NCBI GenBank assembly: GCA_001931905.2
Contig: MSJI02000005.1
Span: 16,919-80,918 of the forward strand
Reading direction: 5' to 3'
DNA: 64,000 bases
DNA from: Cladosporium sp. IMV 00045
Taxonomy: Eukaryota > Ascomycota > Dothideomycetes > Cladosporiales > Cladosporiaceae
Position numbers and translations under genes: made by a program
In this document: positions 53,888-64,000 of the stretch, one piece after another
Layout: each line of letters opens with the position of its first letter
How positions within the stretch are numbered: the first letter of the stretch is position 1
The notes under the pieces: model-generated
The model's input: the letters and a program-made list of their open reading frames with translations, nothing else
Told to the model about the DNA's origin: nothing
The model's database searches: none

Positions 53888-55030
53888 TGATAATCGAGAA
53901 GAAACGAAAGGGTCTCACCACATATGGACTGAAGACCTGAATAAGATAGTTTCGCTCACGCTTTCTCTTCACACTGTTGTCCTTTTGCTTCTTGGTGGGC
54001 AAATGGGCTAGGTCAGTGTATGTGTATGTAGTAGCATGAATGAGTGACAAGAACGAAATAATTGCCATCGAAAATGTTTGTACAAAATCGCCTCGCTACG
54101 GTAAACTACGCCCTTCTATGCTCGTCACACTCGAACAGGAATTCTCCTCTCCTTTTCTCTTCCTGTTTTCTAGCCACCAGTTGAGACTTCCGATGAGCAC
54201 ATCATCTGCAACCGCGTCCAGCCCTCTATTGATGCACTTTCAATGCTCGCAAAACTCAATACACAGATACATCACACCTGCCTCTTTGGCCTACATGTGC
54301 TCACCCGACTTGTCCTCCTGGTCGTATCACGTTCGTCATATTCCTTCAGCGCTCCATTCATCTGCGCGCCCGTTGCTGTGCTTTGCCCAGTAGGGCGGCC
54401 ATGACGGAGGTGTGCAGCATGCATACATGCATGCAGGGCTCACAACAAGGCACAGACATGCACCTGCTGGGGATCGTCGGGCATGGAAAGCGCTACGTTA
54501 CGCTGTGTTGCGGATCAATGATGGAATGATGATCAATGAGAGCAATGAGAGCATGCGCGGCATGCGCGGTACGACAGCAGTACAAGACATGCGCCTCTTC
54601 GTCGCCTGCAACTCGCCTCTGACCGATGACGTTCGCAGGGCCTTTCTTTTTCTTGCCGAACGATGCGCTACGTCGACAAAAAGCAAGCGTCGTGTCCGGA
54701 AAAGATCATCCGGGTAATTCGTCTCTACTGCGAGGTTCGGTGCAGCCTTCGGTGGCAGTAGTCAAGCCCGAACTTGCTGCAGAGTCGGTCGATGAGACCC
54801 GATCCGGAACGGAGGGCCGCGAGACCGACAGGCGAGCCGACGCCCGCCAAAAATCCCATGGAAGGTGAAATGGAAGACGCCTCGAAATTTAGAGCTGCGG
54901 CGCCCCTAAATCTCCCCCCTTTCGCATACACAAATGTGACGTATGCAAGCAAGCAAGATGGGAAAATCGCGCCACCCTCACTTCCCCTGGAAAGTGAACG
55001 TTCTCGAACACCCTGTGCCGGCATGGAATT
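53888..55030. other. Convergent 3' intergenic
   Basis: 1.14 kb between the 3' ends of RPA1 (+) and the Zn2Cys6 factor (-). Contains a gcatgcatacatgcatgc near-palindrome at about 54417-54434. No gene supported. Confidence 0.6.
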
Positions 55031-57052
55031 TCAGCCTCTAGGAGCCTGTCCCTGCGGCTGGCCTTGCGTCTGCGTCGCGAGGAGAGTCTGGCGGCGCTCC
55101 TCGGCCTCGCGCATGAGCTCGGCGCACAGCCGGATGCTCGGGGCCAGGTGGGCCATGCGCTCGATCTCGCCGACGACTTCGGCAATGATGACGTTCATCT
55201 GGTGGGCGGGCGGGAGCAGGGCGGCGAGCGAGGCGTTGAGCGTGGCGCCCATGACGAGCAGGGCTTGCGAGACGATGCTCAGCGCGCCCTGCCAGAGGTA
55301 GGGGACGTGGCCGTCGTGGTGCGCGGTGATGTTCTCGAGCTGCCGCAGGCACGCTTCCAGGCACTTGCGGCAGGCGTCTTGGACGCCGGGCTCTTGCGCG
55401 CACGATTCGTCGGCCAGCACGGCGACGATGTATGGGCGGTAGATGATCGTGCGGCAGGCGAAGTAGCGCAGGCGCAGCACGGTTTGAACTTGGGTGCGGG
55501 CGGGGAGGCGTTCGCGTGGGAATTTGACGGGCGCGGGCAGGTTTTCGTACCATTGCGTCAGTTGGTAGTCGAGTTCGGTGGTGACGGGGTCGAGGGAGGA
55601 TGTTATGCCGCTTGCGCCGCGCGTGCTGCGTTCGGTGGTGTAGATTAGATGCGAGACACGGTTGAGTAGTCGACGTAGGGCGATTTCGGCGAGAAAGTAC
55701 CACAACTCGTCCGAACCGGGAGGCTCTTCTGGCGATGCGGTCGCTGCGTCGTAGGTGAATGGTCTCGGGAGACGCATACTTTCTTCGAATTGAACGATTC
55801 CGGAATGTGGCAGGTCCATCTCAGCCAGGAGGTCGGATTCGATCATCAGAGTGTTCCAGTAGACACGCTCGCTCAATTCGCGAAGTTGTGGAGGTATCGC
55901 ACGCTGTGATGACAGCAGGAGCTGTACCTTCATGCTGGTGTTATGCAAGAGGTTCCAGGCTTCCAGTGGTCGTACGAGGTAGAGAAGGTACGCTGAAGCA
56001 AGGATGTGGCATTGGGTGCTTAGGATATCATTTCGAGTAAGAAGACTAGGCAGCAAATTCCAGGCCGCTGCGAAAAACGGCAGACCAGGAGGCAACTGGT
56101 CTGCAGGCACTCGAGAAATGCTGAACCCGGAATGAGCTGCCTGACCCAATGCCAGAACCAACAACACGATACAGCTATCAGGAAGCGACCGACAGCCAGA
56201 TGCCATTGCGTTGTGATAGTATGTATGCCAGGTGGCCGGATCCACGCATGCGTACCAAACGTTGACACGCTGAAAGAAGGCTTGAGCGTAGGCATGTGCT
56301 GCGGAAAAATCCAAAGAGTATCTTCCCATCTCCAAAGGCGGACGAGCCATCTCGAGTTGCAGGAGCGTTTGCGGGTCGCACTGCAACGACACCAATTCGC
56401 GAATGACAGGCCATTGCAAGAGATTCAAGGCTGGCGTGGTGTGAGTTTTAGGCATGGTCGAAATGTTAGCCTGCCAGCTTCCCAGCCCATTGACCTGGGG
56501 CAGAGAATTGACAGGCGCGCTGGTTGTACTCATGCGTTTGATGTGTATGTCGTCTGACGCAGTGTTACTAGTCGCCGGAGAGATGGGGCCACTAGGCGCG
56601 CTCAAGCTGTTTGAACCATTCATACCGGATTGCAAGAGGCCCTCGATGCGTGCCAGTCGTTCCAAAATAAGCTTGTCGCCAGCATCCAGCTTGACCCCAG
56701 GCTCGCGGTAGACGCACTCAGCGTGCAGCTCAGTGCAGAGCTTGCACTTGGGCCGGCCGCCATCGCATCTCGATTTCCGGCTGCGACAGATCTCGCAGGC
56801 AATGGTGGCACGGCGTCGTGGGTAGTCCAGAGGGTCGGCGGGGAACCTCAAGGGTTTGATGTCCGCGGAGTCTGGGGGTTTGAAATCAGTAGCTATGATA
56901 TCTTCCATGGCGTCCATGCGGGTAGAAGGATGTTTGTCGTACGAGGACCGTGATCTCTTCAGGCCGGGGCGTTCGGCAGCAGCACCAGCGATTGTAGAAG
57001 CAGAGTCTGAGAGTCCGTTGCGTGAGCCCTCGTCAGCAGACGTAGGCTCCAT
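55031..57052 (-). CDS. Zn2Cys6 fungal transcription factor
   Basis: 673 residues, no intron. The start is the first ATG in frame (57050-57052, MEPTSADEG). The DNA-binding domain has the exact CX2CX6CX5CX2CX6C pattern: Cys86, 89, 96, 103, 106, 113 (CEIC, RSRKSRC, KCKLC), preceded by PRRR and followed by a short coiled segment (DKLILERLARIEGLL) that would dimerise. The remainder is a long helical region of the fungal middle-homology type (FSAAHAYAQAFFQRVNVWYACVD marks its beginning). Such factors bind CGG half sites and control metabolism or secondary functions. The target is unknown; neighbours are housekeeping genes and give no clue. The C-terminus is Gln/Pro-rich. Confidence 0.9.
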   Translation of the reverse strand: MEPTSADEGSRNGLSDSASTIAGAAAERPGLKRSRSSYDKHPSTRMDAMEDIIATDFKPPDSADIKPLRFPADPLDYPRRRATIACEICRSRKSRCDGGRPKCKLCTELHAECVYREPGVKLDAGDKLILERLARIEGLLQSGMNGSNSLSAPSGPISPATSNTASDDIHIKRMSTTSAPVNSLPQVNGLGSWQANISTMPKTHTTPALNLLQWPVIRELVSLQCDPQTLLQLEMARPPLEMGRYSLDFSAAHAYAQAFFQRVNVWYACVDPATWHTYYHNAMASGCRSLPDSCIVLLVLALGQAAHSGFSISRVPADQLPPGLPFFAAAWNLLPSLLTRNDILSTQCHILASAYLLYLVRPLEAWNLLHNTSMKVQLLLSSQRAIPPQLRELSERVYWNTLMIESDLLAEMDLPHSGIVQFEESMRLPRPFTYDAATASPEEPPGSDELWYFLAEIALRRLLNRVSHLIYTTERSTRGASGITSSLDPVTTELDYQLTQWYENLPAPVKFPRERLPARTQVQTVLRLRYFACRTIIYRPYIVAVLADESCAQEPGVQDACRKCLEACLRQLENITAHHDGHVPYLWQGALSIVSQALLVMGATLNASLAALLPPAHQMNVIIAEVVGEIERMAHLAPSIRLCAELMREAEERRQTLLATQTQGQPQGQAPRG

Positions 57053-58376
57053 AGTCGCAAGGGAAAAACAGAAGAGCCGGTCGCAATGGGCGACAGAGGG
57101 CAGACGTTCCAGAAATACCAGACAGGCCCGGGTAAGCCAGTGATCAGGGTACGAACGGCGGGCTATATGCACATGCACATGGTGGTTTGGTGGCGTCCAG
57201 ATTCCGGCTATGTAGTTGGGGGAAATCAGGTGGTGACCTTAGGCCTGGACGCAGCGGCGGGATGGGATAGATTGAGGATGCGTGGTGTGGCACCCGAGTC
57301 CGAAGGACAATAGTGCTATATGAGGAGGCAGCCTTCAGGCTCACAGGGCCCGCCAGTCCATTGGAGGAGAAGACAGGTAGGTGCAGTGGTGCAGGGATGA
57401 TTTTGCCGGAGAGCCTTCCTGACCCTTCCAACATGTCAGCCATGTTCGGTCTCGCAGGTCTCGCTAGTCGCTGTGCCGCCGCGCTAGAAGGGCGAAATGG
57501 CGAAATGGCCCTGCGGACTGCGGGGTGATGGGCGTGGAGGTGAGGGAGGCGAGGGCGAATCATCTGTGTTGTCTGTACGAAATCCAATAGGCGAGTGATC
57601 CATAATTATTCCTTCGTGTCTTGCTTCCTCGCTTTGCTACACGAGTTCCCTAGGCGAGATGACTTTGTTTGCTTGTCGGCTGCCTTGTCAAAAGTACTCT
57701 CCATCCCTCTCTTGTACGGCCTTCCAGCCAGGCCTCGTGCCTTTGACTCTGCCCTACCTCGCCTGTATTGTCATCATCTGTCATAGGCTGCCTCGACATG
57801 CATCAAGCTTGATCTATATTCCACATGCGTGGTGCTGTGTGACACCAACACTCTTCCCTGTACATGTAGACGGGCACGGCTTCCACCCGCAGAAAGACGT
57901 GCATTCCGGTATTGACTGGACGGCTTTGGGCATCATCTCCCGGGCTTCTGTCTGATATTTTGAAGAAAGTCCATGTACCTGCAGATTTTCTAGAATCGAT
58001 GTCCTTGTTGGATATAGAAGATCGTTGGAAATCCCGGGTGTGATATAGTTTCATTCATGTAGTTCTCACGTTAATGGTCTCCGGCTTTCTCTACGATCCT
58101 ATGTATCAGCATAAGAACCGGTACTGAGCATGATTTTCGAGAATCTTGAGTGACTTTCAAGTATTGTTCGCATAGTCCTTGCTTTTTTCGTCCTGTGAGA
58201 AAATAAAATCTATACTCCCTCATCCCAGCGTTAACAGCCTCGACGTCCAATTCGCACACGCCGGTGACTCAAAATCGCGGGGTGAAGTGACTTCAGACGC
58301 CACCACCAAAATCTATCCCTACTCCCAAGCCATACCAGCCAGCGAGCGACAACCACACTGGCCAATACCACACAAA
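57053..58376. other. Divergent intergenic, Zn2Cys6 factor / eIF2B-epsilon
   Basis: 1.3 kb, expected to hold both promoters. The transcription-factor frame stays open about 40 codons upstream but without ATG. No additional gene or RNA recognised. Confidence 0.6.
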
Positions 58377-60631
58377 ATGCCTCCAAAATCTGGCAAGAAA
58401 GGCGGCGCTGCCGACAAAGGCAAAAATGGAGCAGATGAAGAACGCCCGGATCCTCTTCAGGCACTCGTATGTTCACCCCTCTTCACAGCCGTGAAAAAAA
58501 GTGTCGAGTCATGCATCATAACAATCAAGAACACTCGAAAAATGAGCCAGTGCTAATACGAAATCCACCACAGATCCTGGCCGATTCTTTCGAGCCCAAA
58601 TTCGAGCCTTTCACTCTTGAGAGGCCACGATGCCTGTTACCGCTGGCCAACACGCCCCTCATCGAGTACACGCTCGAATTCCTAGCCAACGCGGGCGTCG
58701 AAGAGGTCTTCATCTGCTGCGGTAACCACACCGAGCAAGTGGAAGCCTACGTCGCCGCCAGCAAATGGACACGCGCGACGTCCCCCTTCAGCGTGGAAAT
58801 TGTGCGATCCTCAGCCTCGCATTCCATCGGCGATGCCATGCGCGACATGGACCAGAAGGGCCTGCTCACCGGCGACTTCGTCTGCGTCTACGGCGACGTC
58901 GTGGCGAGCGTGGGCATCGAGCACGCCATCCGTGCGCACAAGCAGCGTAGGGAGAAGAGCAAAAACGCCATCATGACCATGGTCCTGCGCGAGGCTGGCG
59001 ACCAGCACCGCACCAAATCCCAGGGAACGCGTCCTGTCTTCGTCGTAGACCCCACCAAAGAGAGGTGTCTGCACTACGAGCAAATGCGTCCCGGGCAAAC
59101 GCACCCCAGACTGAACATCGACGGCGAGATCCTCGCCGAGTGCCCCGAGCTGGAAGTCCGCGCCGATCTGGTCGATTGCGGGATTGATATTTGCTCGCCC
59201 GAGGTGCTGAGCCAGTGGAGCGACAATTTCGACTGGCAGCAACCGCGCAGAGGCTTTCTGTACGGCACGCTCAAGGACCACGAATTGAACGGCATGACCA
59301 TCCACACCCACGTGGCGACTGAGGGCTACGCGGCGAGAGTGAAGAGTCTGCAAATGTACGATGCTGTGAGCAAGGACGTCGTGAGCAGATGGACCTACCC
59401 TCTGAGCCCGGATGCGAACTTGCTGAGGCAGCAGAGCTATGTTGTTGGTAAGAGTGGTGTTTACAGGGAGGAAGGCGTTGTCTTGGCGAGAAGTGCCGTT
59501 GTCAAGAAGAAGACGGTGCTAGGAAAAGCTACAAGCATTGGAGATGGCAGTGTTGTTACTAACAGTGTGATTGGAAGGAGATGTGTGATTGGCAGGAGAG
59601 TCAAGATTGACGGTGCCTACATCTGGGATGACGCCAGAATTGGGGACGATACTGTGGTTGAAAAGGCCGTTGTGGCAAACGAAGCATCTATCGGAAAGAA
59701 CTGCAAGATTTCGCCTGGTGCTCTCGTCTCGTACGGCACGGTCGTTGCAAACGGTACCAATGTGCAAGGGTCTGGAAGAATCACACGATTCAAACGCAAG
59801 CGAGGCTACGAACACGACGAGTTGGTCAAGGGCCCCGCCGATCCGAAGATTGTTGGAAACGGCGGCGAAGGGTTCCAGCAAGAACCCGACTCTGACGATG
59901 AAGAGGACTTCGAGACTTTGATCCCGCAACTCAAGATCGATGATGATGCTGCCTCCATTTCCACCCTCAACTCGGAAGACGAAGACGAATCTGACTTCGA
60001 GACCGACTCCCAACCTCGCTCACACCGTACAGAGAGCTTCGGCTCCATCAACTCAGAAGAGAGCGCAGGCGAGGCCGAAGCACGCCGAAGTGCTGCAGAC
60101 TTCCACCACGAAGCGGCCGGTAGCATCTTCGACTCGCTGCAGCGCGGCGACAGCCCGGATAGTATCCAGCTGGAGCTCAAGGCGCTCACCCTCAGCAGCA
60201 ACGCGGACGGCAAGCAAGTTCGCCGCGCCGTTGCCGTGGCCATGATGAAACGCATCGCATCGTTGGTCGAGACTGGACTCGCGCCGCAGAAGGCCGTTTC
60301 TCAAACCATATCGCCCAACCGTCTACTTGTCGAGCGCGCCGTTCTCGACAGAGACCAAGAAGACAACCCCGAATCCGTCGAGTTCCTACTGTTCGTCCAG
60401 ACAGACCTCGTTCACCGGCCTCAGGGCGGCAAGGTGTTGCTTTATGTGTGCAACGCGCTTGTCAGCCAGGAGATCTTCGAGAGCGAGGCTCTGGAGCAAT
60501 GGTTGGAGGACGAGAGGAGTGGTGCGAGCGCAGAATTGGTGGAGGTGAAGAGGGAAACGGAGGAGATTATGGGTGGGGATAGTGATGAGGAGAGCAGTGA
60601 AGAGGAGAGCAGTGAGGAGGATGATGAGTAG
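58377..60631 (+). CDS. GCD6: eIF2B epsilon subunit (GCD6-type)
   Basis: Exons 58377-58466 and 58574-60631 with a 107-nt intron; 715 residues (yeast Gcd6: 712). It is the catalytic subunit of eIF2B, the GDP-GTP exchange factor for eIF2 and a target of stress control of translation. Order: a nucleotidyl-transferase-like fold (LPLANTPLIEYTLEFLANAG; FICCGNHTEQVEAYV), hexapeptide left-handed beta-helix repeats (GKATSIGDGSVVTNSVIGRRCVIG region, about residues 390-470), a long acidic Ser-rich linker, then the HEAT-like W2 domain with the catalytic function. The acidic tail (DEESSEEESSEEDDE) matches the conserved aromatic/acidic box end. The start MPPKSGKKGG fits the fungal family. Confidence 0.95.
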
Positions 60632-61336
60632 AATTTTTTATGATACAATATATATGCGAGTATACTAAGTATTCAATTCGAATATCACAGACAGCAATTC
60701 ATTTATTAGAGGTCATGGTTGTTTCGATCACGTGCAAGACTCGAAGCAAGCACATGGCGCGAAGTGAGAAAAACGCTCGGGACAGGGTGCGGCCCGGCTG
60801 ACTGCCGCCTTTGCCTCCCGCGCCCTTACCCAAAGCGGCAACGATTGCCTCATCCGAGGCGGCATCATCAGCCAGCAGCAGCAGCGAGCGAGCCCTCATC
60901 AGCCCTCCACTTAACCCACGCCCGCCCACCTGCTGCCACTTCTGACATACCGATCACAAGACACTTCTTCCAAACATCTGACATAAACGCAAACAAAACC
61001 TTCGCCGTCCGCTTATATCACCGCCGCCACCACCACCTTCGCTCAACACTCATCCCCGGCCCTCTCATTATTCCCCCTCACCTCCCGCATCCTTCAAACC
61101 CTCTCGCCTGCGTCATACCAGGCGGAGGCAGCCAGCAACCGCCCACCACGCCTCCACGCCGCGCACCGAAGCGCAAACACGACGAGCCGGCGGAGCCGCA
61201 ATCCGCCTCGCAGTCTCCGGCGCCGACGTCGGACGAGCAGCAGCAGCAGCAGCAGCAGCCGCGAAAGGCGAGCAAGACTTCCCACAGCGTCGGGGCAGCC
61301 GCTTTGCCGGCTACGCCTTTGAGCAGCGAGGGCAAG
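60632..61336. other. Intergenic with ATG-less open frame before RBR ligase
   Basis: 705 nt. From about 60719 the frame of the RBR gene is open for about 206 codons without ATG. The last 70 codons look protein-like, with a basic PKRKHDEP stretch and a Q7 run (61232-61260). Either 5' UTR or coding sequence joined to an unseen upstream exon; a possible 3' splice site is at cataccag, 61113-61120. Confidence 0.4.
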
Positions 61337-63156
61337 ATGGATTCCGATATGGAAGACTTCAACAGCGTTGCTAGTAGCGAGGACTTTGCTGTCGATGGAG
61401 GGAGTAGTTTTGGTGGAGGTGAGTTTGCTGCATCTCATTCTTCTCAAGGTGGCGTGCCGGGGAAAAGACCAAGCTGACTCTTTGTCTAGACGATTCTGAT
61501 GTTCAAATCGACGATGACGACTTTGGAGACGACGCTGCCTTTGAGACACAGGACAAAGACCTCAAGCCTAAGAAGCGGTATTTCGAAGTCGACTACTCGG
61601 TCTACAGTCCACAGGATATTCAAAATCAACAGGACAGGCAGGTGGATGAGGTGGCAGGGTTGTTGGAGCAGCCCAAAGAGTCGACGGCAATCTTGCTACG
61701 ATACTTCCGTTGGAACAAAGAGCGTCTGATCGAGCAGTACATGGACAACCAAGAAGAAGTCCTCACCAAGGCGGGCCTTGGACAGGACATGACAACAAGC
61801 CCTCCACGAATAGAGAAAAGAAGTGACTTCATGTGCGACATCTGCTGCGAGGATGGACCCGAACTGGAAACTTTCGCCATGAAATGCGAGCACAGATTTT
61901 GCATCGACTGCTACAGGCAGTATCTGGCGCAGAAGATCAAGGAAGAGGGCGAGGCTGCGCGAATAAAATGTCCCGGCGACGGATGCAACGCCATCGTGGA
62001 TTCCAAGTCTCTCGACCTGCTGGTAACACCAGACCTGACCGATCGCTACCACGAACTTCTGATGAGGACCTATGTGGACGACAAAGAAAACCTCAAGTGG
62101 TGCCCTGCGCCTAACTGCGTGTACGCCGTCGAGTGCGGCGTGAAGAAACGTGACCTCAACCGTATCGTTCCTTCGGTGACGTGCGATGAGAAGCACGATT
62201 TCTGCTTTGGCTGTACGCTTGCTGGACATCAGCCTTGCCCTTGTGGCTTGGTCAAGAAGTGGCTGAAGAAGTGCGAGGACGACTCAGAAACGGCCAACTG
62301 GATCTCGGCGAACACGAAGGAGTGTCCTAAGTGCGGTTCAACGATCGAAAAGAACGGTGGCTGCAATCACATGACATGCCGCAAGTGCAGGAATGAGTTC
62401 TGCTGGATGGTGAGTAATCGCGTCTGCCTTGATTATGGTACAAACTAATCTGACACTCTACAGTGCATGGGCCTCTGGTCAGAACACGGGACCTCCTGGT
62501 ACAACTGTAACCGTTACGAGGAGAAGTCCGGCACCGAAGCTCGCGACTCACAAGCCAAGTCAAGACAATCACTTGAACGCTACCTTCATTACTACAACCG
62601 CTACGCCAACCACGAGCAAAGCGCCAAACTGGACAAAGATATCTACCATAAGACGGAGAAGAAGATGACTCTACTTCAGAGCTCATCGAACATGTCCTGG
62701 ATCGAGGTGCAATTTCTTGAACACGCGAGCAAAGCCCTCCAGCAGTGCCGCCAGACTCTTAAGTGGACGTACGCATTTGCTTACTACCTGGCCCGTAACA
62801 ACCAGACGGAGATTTTTGAGGATAACCAGAAAGATTTGGAAATGGCCGTCGAGAATCTGAGTGAGGTATGACTGCTGCTTTCCTTGCTGCTTGTTTGTTC
62901 CGGGTGAATATGTTTGCTAACGACGTTGAAAAGATGTTCGAAAAGTCACCCGATCAACTAGCCGGTCTCAAGGTCCAGATGATGGATAAGACCGCCTACT
63001 GCAACCAGCGCCACATTATTCTGCTGGATGACACTGCGAAGAATCTCAAAGAAGGTAAGTGGCATGAACTTTCTTCCAGGGGATGAAAGATAATCAATCA
63101 GAGGCTAACACAATCTTCGCATAGGAAACTGGGAGTTTAACGTCTCTCTCAGCTAG
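61337..63156 (+). CDS. Ariadne-type RBR E3 ubiquitin ligase
   Basis: Five exons: 61337-61418, 61490-62409, 62464-62865, 62934-63054 and 63125-63156; 518 residues, like ARI1/HHARI. RBR ligases take ubiquitin from an E2 onto a RING2 cysteine before passing it to the substrate. Order: acidic N-terminus, UBA-like region (VAGLLEQPKESTAILLRYFRWN), RING1 from Cys143 (CDICCED, CEHRFCIDC), IBR (KWCPAPNC, CFGC, HQPCPC), RING2 (CPKCGSTIEKNGGCNHMTC) with the probable catalytic Cys319, and the helical Ariadne domain (SQAKSRQSLERYLHYYNRYANH) that autoinhibits until a neddylated cullin binds. The very short last exon (NWEFNVSLS) is the conserved Ariadne end. An open frame without ATG extends upstream. Confidence 0.93.
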
Positions 63157-64000
63157 CACGAGCACATGAAACGAACAAATTTCTCATTACTTTCTTCTTT
63201 GCACCCCGTCCCAGACTCTTCCCTCAATTTTCCCTTGCATTTCGGATTCAGGAAGGCAGGAATTTGCATGGTACTCAACCAGTGACCAAGCACATCAGGC
63301 GTTTTCCACTTTCCTCACGACTCGATTTCGATGTCAACGCGCATTCTTCTGGTTCTTGTTGGTGTTCAAAGCGGATCTCGGTTCTTGTCTGGGTTTTCCA
63401 TAATGTGAAGTTGGCGTTTCCTGTTAGGCGTGGTAGATGGTTTCTGTTCGTGTTCAAAGCCATTAGTTCTGAGAAACGATTTGACCACTTTCTGTCTTTC
63501 TTTTTCGATTCGCTCCTCTGAAACGTGATCGCATGAGCAAATCGAGCGTGGTCTCATGACTTTGTGGGTTTTTGTCGCTGAGGTCTTGACTTGAGCCCAA
63601 GCTTGTGTTTTGTAAGGTCCATACTTCGCGCAATTTTGAGGTTGATTTTGAGGTTGATCGGTTGGATGGTTGGTTGGTTGACGCCAATACAGCTTGTGGC
63701 CGTATGTTACATTCAAAGACGTATTCATTCATCCTTATCCAGCAACAAAACACAAGGCACATCGATTTGGACATTCGATCTGTTTTCCCTGTTTACTCGA
63801 AACAACATTGATCACATCTTGTCTTGTTTTTCGATCGATCCATCATCGATCCACTGATCCGAGCCCTCTTCCCTGCTTCATCAAAGTCCCGATCTTCACG
63901 CAAAGTTGCTGGGCCAACGGCTTGCGCCAAACAGCCTTCTTTGAAGAACCATCATCGGCCTCCGATTCTCTTGCGAAGACGGCCTAAATGACCAACGAAC
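63157..64000. other. Intergenic to window end
   Basis: 844 nt after the RBR gene, T-rich, with a short ggttg/ggttgat repeat at about 63640-63680. Overlapping frames on both strands are short and unconvincing. No gene supported. Confidence 0.6.

Noticed and set aside
55031..57178. Longer start for the Zn2Cys6 factor (42 more residues)
   Set aside because: The extra frame begins at GTG; the first ATG is at 57052.
63366..63857. Overlapping frames on both strands near the right edge
   Set aside because: Low-complexity, T-rich sequence with short tandem repeats; no domain or splice-supported gene.

Overview
This is a filamentous ascomycete nuclear sequence. Most introns are about 50-60 nt GT-AG introns (a few longer), the gene set is housekeeping (UTP20, a CwfJ-domain Drn1-like protein, 6-phosphogluconate dehydrogenase, RPA1, eIF2B-epsilon, an Ariadne RBR ligase), and there is a fungal Zn2Cys6 factor. 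The intact small-intron genes and two diverged copies of one block would suit a heterozygous diploid or hybrid Dothideomycete such as Hortaea. That identification is inference.

The dominant structure is a large direct repeat. Bases 1-21574 (copy 1) and about 24956-47883 (copy 2) are collinear and roughly 94-95% identical in stretches compared by eye. Both carry, in order: ankyrin-repeat protein (-), large secreted Cys-rich protein (-), secreted HExxH metalloprotease (+), UTP20 (-), Drn1/CWF19-like protein (+), an unrecognised conserved fungal protein (-) and a Cir_N/LENG1-like protein (+). Copy 1 stops exactly at a 20-N gap (21575-21594). Copy 2 runs on without a break into the 6-phosphogluconate dehydrogenase locus. 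The piece after the gap (21595-24955) carries a small PLDc_N membrane protein and the 3' half of the ankyrin gene, whose copy-1 counterparts would lie left of the window. This fits either a real tandem duplication or two haplotype contigs joined end to end.

The copies have had unequal fates. UTP20, the Drn1-like, unrecognised and Cir_N genes are intact in both. In copy 1 the divergently transcribed secreted-protein/metalloprotease pair is broken on both sides: a ~1.6 kb deletion removes exons 1-2 and the promoter of the secreted protein, one of its splice donors is mutated, and the protease has a 1-nt frameshift before its HEMHH motif. In copy 2 both genes can be read through five exons each.

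Bases 48 kb to the end are single copy: 6-phosphogluconate dehydrogenase (with an in-frame upstream ATG that would add a PTS2-like peroxisomal signal), a thioredoxin with an unusual CSQC site, RPA1, a Zn2Cys6 transcription factor, eIF2B-epsilon and an Ariadne-type E3 ligase. I saw no rRNA, tRNA, CRISPR or intact transposable element.
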